The translations under genes and the position numbers were made by a program. Shown here in pieces: positions 14,242-18,599 of a stretch of DNA of 21,439 nucleotides. The stretch is taken from the IMG/VR virus record IMGVR_UViG_3300030687_000056, positions 1-21,439 of that record. The stretch is one strand, 5' to 3'. The notes beneath the pieces are model-generated. The model had not been told where the DNA came from. It worked only from the letters and a program-made list of their open reading frames with translations, and searched no databases. Numbering within the stretch: position 1 is the first letter of the stretch; each line of letters starts with the position of its first letter. Source of the stretch: a virus.

Positions 14242-14716
14242 CGAATGGGCGCGTGCATGGGGCGTCGATAGCCGTGCTGTAGACGCCCTTAAATTACTGA
14301 TGGGTTTGCATCAAATGGACGCGCCTAAACTCAGTGACGACCCTCCCGGTAGCGAATCTCGCCAGCAATCCCTTGTACGCATCGAAGCGGCCAATAAGTG
14401 CGTACGTCTGTTCCGCAACAACAGCGGTGCATTCAAGGACGATGATGGGCGTGTCGTGCGATATGGGCTTGCTAATGAATCCAAACAGGCCAACGAAGTT
14501 CTGAAGTCACCCGACCTTATTGGCTGGCGACCCAAACTGATCGAACCGCAACATGTGGGCATGACGTTCGGACTGTGCACCATGCGTGAGATAAAGCATG
14601 AAGGATGGACGTTCAGCCCAAACGACAGGCATGAGGCAGCGCAGCTTAACTTTCTCAATCTGGCGATAGCTGACGGTTGCGACGCTGCATTTGCCACCGG
14701 CCCCGGAACCCTGTAA
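14228..14716 (+). CDS. VRR-NUC type nuclease (PD-(D/E)XK)
   Basis: A 162-aa protein whose C-terminal half carries a VRR-NUC-like core: SPDLIGW (D96), REIKHEGW (E121, K123) and a conserved Gln in the helix HEAAQLNFLNLAI (Q139), followed by ADGCDAAF. A more N-terminal helix (SLVRIEAANKC, LFRNNSG) with E53 is usual in these proteins. VRR-NUC enzymes are structure-specific or Holliday-junction-type nucleases that often sit next to SF2 helicases in phages, as here. I chose ATG 14228, inside the preceding gene, because GGAG lies eight bases upstream. An in-frame ATG at 14114 would only add out-of-frame sequence of the gene before. Confidence 0.83.
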   Translation: MRTIDEWARAWGVDSRAVDALKLLMGLHQMDAPKLSDDPPGSESRQQSLVRIEAANKCVRLFRNNSGAFKDDDGRVVRYGLANESKQANEVLKSPDLIGWRPKLIEPQHVGMTFGLCTMREIKHEGWTFSPNDRHEAAQLNFLNLAIADGCDAAFATGPGTL

Positions 14717-14719
14717 TAT
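14691..14719 (+). promoter_or_regulatory. Candidate promoter for the TetR-like gene
   Basis: -35 TTGCCA (14691-14696), 17-bp spacer, -10 TAATAT (14714-14719). It overlaps the end of the VRR-NUC gene. A CCGTAACTAA sequence (14733-14742), one base off the CCGTTACTAA at the divergent region, lies just after the expected start site and may be an operator. Confidence 0.45.
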
Positions 14720-14757
14720 CTGCAACACCAAACCGTAACTAATGGAGTGAATCGAGC

Positions 14758-15063
14758 ATGGCAAACGAACGTATGAGCGCTAATGAGCGCACCGCACAAC
14801 TGACATTGGTCGGTTACAAGATCGCCCGCACCAAAGGCATCCGCAAGGTGACGCGTGCCGCCGTGGCCCGTGAAACCGGCGTGAGTGATGGTCTGCTGAA
14901 CCGGTACTTTGGGGGCCGTGAAGGTCTGCGCTTTGCCGTGTTGGAACATGCGGTTGCGGAGAATGACGCGAAAACACTAGCGGAAGCGAGCGAACATTAC
15001 GAACTGCCCAAACCGCTCAAGAAAACGTTACGCGCCGAAATCGACCGGCTTGTAAGACACTGA
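14758..15063 (+). CDS. TetR-like N-terminal HTH regulator (DNA-binding domain only)
   Basis: A 101-aa protein. Residues about 12-60 form the TetR N-terminal helix-turn-helix: TLVGYKIARTKGIRKVTRAA, VARETGVSDGLLNRYFGGRE, then GLRFAVLEHAV. The usual ligand-binding C-terminal domain of TetR (another 130 residues) is missing; after it only a short helical charged tail (AEIDRLVRH) remains. This is the compact phage form of the fold. The gene has its own candidate promoter, a GGAG site ten bases before the ATG, and a terminator right after its stop, so it is an independent unit or the end of the helicase operon. It may control the repeated promoters at 12084-12123 and 15119-15159. Confidence 0.85.
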   Translation: MANERMSANERTAQLTLVGYKIARTKGIRKVTRAAVARETGVSDGLLNRYFGGREGLRFAVLEHAVAENDAKTLAEASEHYELPKPLKKTLRAEIDRLVRH

Positions 15064-15085
15064 CCGGGCGTTGCGCATGGACCAC

Positions 15086-15116
15086 AAGGGACGCTCGAAG
15101 CGTCCCTTTTCATTTT
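15086..15116 (+). terminator. Intrinsic terminator after the TetR-like gene
   Basis: A perfect 10-bp stem (AAGGGACGCT at 15086-15095 and AGCGTCCCTT at 15099-15108), three-base loop, then TT C ATTTT. It lies 23 bases after the stop and ends just before the next promoter. Confidence 0.9.
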
Positions 15117-15118
15117 CT

Positions 15119-15159
15119 GCTTGCATAGATGGAAGTAACGGTTTTATACTCTGTTCCGT
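15119..15159 (+). promoter_or_regulatory. Promoter of the small-gene operon, second copy of the minus replication promoter
   Basis: -35 TTGCAT (15121-15126), 18-bp spacer, -10 TATACT (15145-15150). The region shares GCTTGCAT, AGTAACGG (15134-15141) and CTGTTCCGT (15151-15159) in the same order with the minus-strand promoter at 12123-12084; about 33 of 41 aligned positions agree. The shared parts include the spacer, which points to a common regulator as well as RNA polymerase. Confidence 0.78.
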
Positions 15160-15182
15160 TGTCAACCCTAATGGAGCTTAAA

Positions 15183-15539
15183 ATGTTACTTACCCTTGTG
15201 GTACTGGTTGCGGTCATGCTGATCGTCGCCTTGTTCGCATTTGCGTACCGGATGGACAAACATCGCGGCGTGATCCTGTTTGCAGTGCTGGCAGTGTGGT
15301 TGTATAACATGCAACCGGCAAGTGCGGCAACCATCAAGACGGTCACTGACGTGGATGGTGTCCGCTATTACGATGTCATGACAACCAACCCTAACGAGTC
15401 GTACAACGGTGTACAAGGTCGTGATCCACGCATCGACAAGCTTTATAAGTGGCTCGACCTGGAATGTCGGGGCGGTCACGGTGATGACTCGGACACACAG
15501 GCATTCTGCAACCTGCGCGATAAACTCGCCAAACAGTAA
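15183..15539 (+). CDS. Small membrane/exported protein, first gene of the small-gene operon
   Basis: A 118-aa protein that I do not recognise. Residues 2-21 are a strong membrane helix (LLTLVVLVAVMLIVALFAFA), followed by a basic loop (RMDKHR) and a second hydrophobic stretch (29-43), then an AxA-like site (ASA-A near residue 48). The remaining 70 residues are polar and contain two Cys (C92 and C108 region) and a YKWLDLECRG helix. It could be a two-pass inner-membrane protein with an exposed domain or a secreted one. I chose ATG 15183 because GGAG (15173-15176) is correctly spaced; in-frame ATGs at 15129 and 15171 would start in or at the promoter. It is the first product from this promoter. 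Confidence 0.75.
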   Translation: MLLTLVVLVAVMLIVALFAFAYRMDKHRGVILFAVLAVWLYNMQPASAATIKTVTDVDGVRYYDVMTTNPNESYNGVQGRDPRIDKLYKWLDLECRGGHGDDSDTQAFCNLRDKLAKQ

Positions 15540-15551
15540 GGACATACCATC

Positions 15552-16121
15552 ATGACTACCCCTGCACAAGAAGCCAAAGACTTTGCCGCTGCGAACGGCT
15601 TTACCATCAGCCCGCTTGACCGCCGTTACGTCGTGTCATATCCTGCCGCTCAATTCGACACATTCGTCGCGAACGTCGGCGGTTATCCGGCCGCGTTGAA
15701 CGCTATGCGGAAATATATGGATGCGTTGCGTGACGCGGAAGTGGCGGCGTTTAACGATCAAACCCGACCATCCGTAGTGAGGCTGTTGGTCGCTGCCGGT
15801 AGCAAATCGCCGGAGTTGCCGGTATGTGCTCGTGAGTTGCCTCTGACATATACCGCACAGCAACAACCTATCAACATGAATAGCGTGGGAATTGCATTCA
15901 TTGATGTCGAACAGACACTTGATGATGTGATTCGGGAACAACAGCGTCGCGTATTCGGTGCGATGGGTGTCAAGAAGGCCCAACCCGGCAGGTTTCGTAT
16001 CGATGCGCCGGAAGGTGAGTATCTTGGCTTTCCTGATCGCGCTAGTGCTCTTAAGTATGTGCGCCGCAATCTGGCCGGTGTACGCGGCGTGAGCATCCTG
16101 CCTGTGGAGCAAGTACAGTGA
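15552..16121 (+). CDS. Hypothetical protein with YVVxYPAA motif
   Basis: A 189-aa protein of unknown function. Its first 65 residues contain RYVVSYPAA and PAALNAMRKYMDAL, shared in order and spacing with the 83-aa protein at 5986-6237. The rest is a separate alpha/beta part with a helix (DVEQTLDDVIREQQRRVFGA) and a final GRFRIDAP / GEYLGFPDRASALKYVRRNL segment. No signal peptide, membrane segment or Cys pair. The start has AAGGA immediately after the preceding stop, and the stop overlaps the next GTG. The leader (TAAGGAnAnnCCATCATG) is nearly the same as the one before the holin gene at 4716-4733. Confidence 0.77.
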   Translation: MTTPAQEAKDFAAANGFTISPLDRRYVVSYPAAQFDTFVANVGGYPAALNAMRKYMDALRDAEVAAFNDQTRPSVVRLLVAAGSKSPELPVCARELPLTYTAQQQPINMNSVGIAFIDVEQTLDDVIREQQRRVFGAMGVKKAQPGRFRIDAPEGEYLGFPDRASALKYVRRNLAGVRGVSILPVEQVQ

Positions 16122-16306
16122 CTCCTATCCTGACTGACGCAGAGATTGAACACCTGTTGACATTGCCTGAAGTCAAGGACGCGCTGATACGGTTCAACCG
16201 CGCACAGGCATACCAGACCGTCGACCATGACACGCGGTTGCGGCTGGTGGCGCGTGTACGGTACTTCGAGCGCCAACCCGTTCCGTTGCGCGGTCGACCG
16301 CGCTAA
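16118..16306 (+). CDS. Small hypothetical protein (GTG start)
   Basis: A 62-aa protein with no recognised family. It begins with a GTG that overlaps the preceding stop (GTGA) and has GGAG nine bases upstream. The product is helical (LTDAEIEHLLTLPEVKDALI) then basic, ending with RYFERQPVPLRGRPR. The basic C-terminus may bind nucleic acid. The overlap supports that it is translated. Confidence 0.6.
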   Translation: MTPILTDAEIEHLLTLPEVKDALIRFNRAQAYQTVDHDTRLRLVARVRYFERQPVPLRGRPR

Positions 16307-16308
16307 TC

Positions 16309-16500
16309 ATGACGGTGCCAATTTTCAATATGGGCAATCCGGTGCGCAAGCAGGCCGCAATGCGCGATGACGGTATATGGTTCGTACGTCATCGTCGTCA
16401 CAACGGCCCCGGATTCACCGCGTGGAAACTGGCACCGTTCAATCAACGACCGCCCTATTCGTGGTATGACGGTCAACATGCAAAACTCCCCCATGAGTAA
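16309..16500 (+). CDS. Small hypothetical protein
   Basis: A 63-aa product starting two bases after the preceding stop, without a good Shine-Dalgarno. It contains many aromatic and basic residues (GIWFVRHRRHNGPGF, AWKLAPFNQRPPYSWYDG) in a beta-like rhythm. No known family. Its end overlaps the HTH gene. It may be translated by reinitiation from the gene before. Confidence 0.55.
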   Translation: MTVPIFNMGNPVRKQAAMRDDGIWFVRHRRHNGPGFTAWKLAPFNQRPPYSWYDGQHAKLPHE

Positions 16501-16711
16501 TGAATCTATCGGCCAGCGTGTGCGACGCCTACGCGTGCAGGCCAGCATTGAAAAAGTCGAACTAGCCCGGCGCGTCAAGGTCAACGAAGGTACCATTTAC
16601 AACATGGAACGCGGCAAAGGCGTAAACATGTTCACATTCATCGACGTTGCGCGTGCACTTGGCGTGTCGCTCGATTATCTGGCTTCAGGAAAACCGCCAA
16701 ATGGAAACTAA
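16493..16711 (+). CDS. XRE/Cro-family HTH regulator
   Basis: A 72-aa compact repressor-like protein that is almost entirely an HTH_3 domain: IGQRVRRLRVQASIEKVELA, RRVKVNEGTIYNMERGKG (recognition helix around NEGTIYNMERG) and MFTFIDVARALGVSLDYLAS. I prefer ATG 16493, which overlaps the preceding stop; ATG 16478 and 16466 in the same frame are alternatives and none has a strong ribosome site. The next gene starts inside its end. It is a second HTH candidate, beside the TetR-like one, for controlling the phage promoters or a host gene. Confidence 0.85.
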   Translation: MSNESIGQRVRRLRVQASIEKVELARRVKVNEGTIYNMERGKGVNMFTFIDVARALGVSLDYLASGKPPNGN

Positions 16712-17144
16712 ACGTATCGCGCGCGCATTGCCATCTCACGGCTCGATGCAACGTGCCATAAAGGCGGCGCTTGCAGTCGGTGCCGTCGTATCGATGAATC
16801 TTGATGGTGACGCACTGTTCGTACAGTTCAAGGACTCTGACCGTTATCTGTTTGACCCGGACAATATCACCATGCACTGCCTGGAACTGGTCGGTGTGGC
16901 GCGTATTCATGGGTTCGTGTTGTACCGTTATGACCCGAACGACAAAGAGCACCCGTACAAATGGGGTCGCGCGCCACTTGTCGTTCGTACCGTCTTTAGC
17001 AACATTGACGTGCGCGTGCAGATCGGCGCAAGCAAGTGGTTTAACGTCGAACACCACGACACGGCCTATGCGCTGCGTCATTCCATCATCAACGCATTCG
17101 TGACCTACTATGACGAAGCAATCGCCCCCTATCCCGAAGCGTGA
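16701..17144 (+). CDS. Hypothetical protein, 147 aa
   Basis: An unrecognised, probably globular alpha/beta protein: a helical start (MQRAIKAALAVGAVVSMNLD), a stretch of strands (DALFVQFKDSDRYLFD, ARIHGFVLYRYDPNDKEHPY, VVRTVFSNIDVRVQIGASKW) and a final helix (HDTAYALRHSIINAFVTYYD). ATG 16701 lies within the end of the HTH gene (overlap 11 bases) with AGGA ten bases upstream. An in-frame ATG at 16647 would only run inside the HTH gene. No cofactor or catalytic motif was noticed. Confidence 0.7.
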   Translation: METKRIARALPSHGSMQRAIKAALAVGAVVSMNLDGDALFVQFKDSDRYLFDPDNITMHCLELVGVARIHGFVLYRYDPNDKEHPYKWGRAPLVVRTVFSNIDVRVQIGASKWFNVEHHDTAYALRHSIINAFVTYYDEAIAPYPEA

Positions 17145-17328
17145 CTTTCTGCCGTCACAGCGACCGGACCATATCACCAAGGGTCTCGACGCTGCATACG
17201 AAGCCGGGTTCGGTATGGGTCGACGCGCCGGTCTGGAACGCGCGTGCGATATCCTGCGCGAAATGAAACCGGGCGATGTCGACGTTTTCAAACTGCTGGA
17301 ACTATTCACTGCGGAGAAGTATCGATGA
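17110..17328 (+). CDS. Small hypothetical protein
   Basis: A 72-aa product whose start overlaps the previous gene by 35 bases and has no clear ribosome site, so it may rely on coupling. It contains GLDAAYEAGFGMGRRAGLER, a helical segment with Gly/Arg repeats, and a Leu-rich end (FKLLELFTAEKY). No family assigned. Its stop overlaps the next gene (ATGA). Confidence 0.62.
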   Translation: MTKQSPPIPKRDFLPSQRPDHITKGLDAAYEAGFGMGRRAGLERACDILREMKPGDVDVFKLLELFTAEKYR

Positions 17329-17750
17329 AAAACTATAATTGCCTCACGTGTCAGGAACCGATGAAAGTATCGATATTTTTCCATACTTATATCCGGTCCA
17401 ACGGTCCGCAAAAGCAGCGGTGTACGATGTGTGGCGCGGTGCATGAAGTGAATGGCAAGAACGAAATACGCCTGACAGTACCCGGCGCACAGATGGCAAA
17501 GCTGTCACAGGAGTACGGTTACCCGGAACATAAACCGTGGCGTGTGGGGGCGTACCGCGTGCGCTACAGCAACGGTCAATGGAGCAAGGTCAAGGTGACA
17601 TGGGATGGTGATGTGTGGCGCAACGGCCCGGTCCTTTTCCACGCTGGCAGCATCGTCGCATGGCAGGGGCTGGCAGGTGATATGGAACATCTGAAGCGCA
17701 TGCCATATGACCTTACCGACCCACTACCTTATAACGGTGACGACGAATGA
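17325..17750 (+). CDS. Zinc-ribbon-containing hypothetical protein
   Basis: A 141-aa protein. Two Cys pairs near the N-terminus, C6-LT-C9 and C33-TM-C36 (QRCTMCGAVHEV), look like a zinc ribbon. The C-terminal half is beta-rich (VGAYRVRYSNGQWSKVKVTW, VLFHAGSIVAWQGLAGD). I chose ATG 17325, overlapping the preceding stop, with GGAG upstream; an in-frame ATG at 17244 would run through the previous gene. Zinc ribbons in small early phage proteins often contact nucleic acid or a host protein; which one cannot be told. Confidence 0.75.
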   Translation: MKNYNCLTCQEPMKVSIFFHTYIRSNGPQKQRCTMCGAVHEVNGKNEIRLTVPGAQMAKLSQEYGYPEHKPWRVGAYRVRYSNGQWSKVKVTWDGDVWRNGPVLFHAGSIVAWQGLAGDMEHLKRMPYDLTDPLPYNGDDE

Positions 17751-18001
17751 AACCTTCAATGCTAAAGAAAGATTTAATGCTCGACATGTTCACCACTGCG
17801 GCGAATGTACATATGCGTTACCACAAGGCAACTAGCTTTGTGCTCGCGTGCGATTCAGGTAATGAAGATGCTGACGGTAACGCCCCAGCGCTTGCACATG
17901 TATTCATTGTGTCGGCTACTGATGCGAATGAACTTGAGGACTTCTTTCGCAAGCGTGAGCATGTGATGCTCGAAATGCTGCGAAAGGACTTCGAGCAATG
18001 A
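17747..18001 (+). CDS. Small hypothetical protein
   Basis: An 84-aa acidic protein: helical N-terminus (MLKKDLMLDMFTTAANVHMR), a central ACDSGNEDADGNAPALAHVF loop and strand, and a helical charged C-terminus (FFRKREHVMLEMLRKDFEQ). No family was recognised. It overlaps both neighbours by ATGA junctions. Confidence 0.68.
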   Translation: MKPSMLKKDLMLDMFTTAANVHMRYHKATSFVLACDSGNEDADGNAPALAHVFIVSATDANELEDFFRKREHVMLEMLRKDFEQ

Positions 18002-18207
18002 AGCTCATCTATAAATGCAGCTATTGCGGGCAGGCCAAAGAGTTCGACTATCCCGCATCTGCATGTCATGACGTCGAATTTATACTAACGCATGCACTGC
18101 ATGGATACGTGCCGGGAGTGAGCGGCGGTGCGCGTCCATGGATCAGACACCCGTGCCAACCCGGCGTGCATGGTATCGCTAACCTTATTGCCATTCTGGA
18201 ACCCTGA
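17998..18207 (+). CDS. Small zinc-finger-like hypothetical protein
   Basis: A 69-aa product beginning MKLIYKCSYCGQAKEF, a C7-x2-C10 knuckle typical for zinc ribbons. His/Cys residues further on (C23, H24, H32, H35, H51, C53, H58) could complete the site. The fold is too short to name. The start overlaps the previous stop (ATGA). It is the second zinc-binding candidate in this operon. Confidence 0.68.
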   Translation: MKLIYKCSYCGQAKEFDYPASACHDVEFILTHALHGYVPGVSGGARPWIRHPCQPGVHGIANLIAILEP

Positions 18208-18208
18208 C

Positions 18209-18304
18209 ATGTTCATGCTACTTTTCGCAATCATTGCTGCACTGTACGGCGATTGGTGGTTGACACTAATATTCGTCGGCATATGGCTGATATTTCTGGA
18301 CTGA
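18209..18304 (+). CDS. 31-aa membrane peptide
   Basis: A very short frame right after the zinc-finger-like gene (one-base gap) and just before the terminator. The product MFMLLFAIIAALYGDWWLTL + IFVGIWLIFLD is almost wholly hydrophobic: one segment of 13 residues, a GDWW turn, and a second of 12 residues. It fits a single-span or hairpin membrane peptide. The upstream TGGA is a weak ribosome site at about ten bases. The hydrophobic composition and tight spacing argue for a real gene; it cannot be proved from sequence. Confidence 0.5.
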   Translation: MFMLLFAIIAALYGDWWLTLIFVGIWLIFLD

Positions 18305-18307
18305 CAT

Positions 18308-18336
18308 AAGGCCCGCGCCACGCGGGCCTTTCTCTT
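18308..18336 (+). terminator. Intrinsic terminator ending the small-gene operon
   Basis: A perfect 10-bp stem (AAGGCCCGCG at 18308-18317 with CGCGGGCCTT at 18321-18330), three-base loop, then TCTCTTT. It lies four bases after the last small gene, so the PrimPol genes beyond it need their own promoter or readthrough. Confidence 0.87.
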
Positions 18337-18354
18337 TGTGATAAGCTCCTGCCT

Positions 18355-18371
18355 TGTGTGACGTCCACACA
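18355..18371. promoter_or_regulatory. Inverted repeat upstream of the RHH-like gene
   Basis: TGTGTG-ACGTC-CACACA, a 6-bp inverted repeat with a five-base centre, in the 91-bp gap between the terminator and the next start codon. A likely regulator binding site; the promoter itself is not clear to me in this gap. Confidence 0.45.
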
Positions 18372-18395
18372 TTTACACACATTGGAGCTATCTAC

Positions 18396-18578
18396 ATGCC
18401 CGCTATCATTCCCCCAAACTTTGTATCCGTCCGTCTTGATGAGGACGACAAGCAGAACTATTCCAAGGTTCATGAAGCGACCGAAAAGGCCACCGGTATT
18501 CGCCTTAACACTGCTGACATCTACCGGTTCGCCATCGTTGCACTGGCTGAAAAGCATGGCGTCAAGGGTGTTCGTTAA
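18396..18578 (+). CDS. Small protein, candidate ribbon-helix-helix regulator
   Basis: A 60-aa product. NFVSVRLDEDDKQ looks like the beta strand and first turn of an Arc/MetJ-type ribbon-helix-helix domain. Two helices follow (SKVHEATEKATGI and TADIYRFAIVALAEKHG). The match is by appearance, not by search. I chose ATG 18396, which has GGAG eight bases upstream; an in-frame ATG at 18354 lies before the inverted repeat and lacks a site. It precedes the PrimPol gene by 21 bases and may autoregulate that unit through the repeat at 18355-18371. Confidence 0.7.
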   Translation: MPAIIPPNFVSVRLDEDDKQNYSKVHEATEKATGIRLNTADIYRFAIVALAEKHGVKGVR

Positions 18579-18599
18579 TCTTCTGCCGGGCAATAAACC

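Noticed and set aside
16638-17444. A 268-codon open frame on the minus strand across several small genes
   Set aside because: The plus-strand genes here have coupled starts, ribosome sites and an HTH domain; the antisense product is His/Arg-rich without a recognisable fold.
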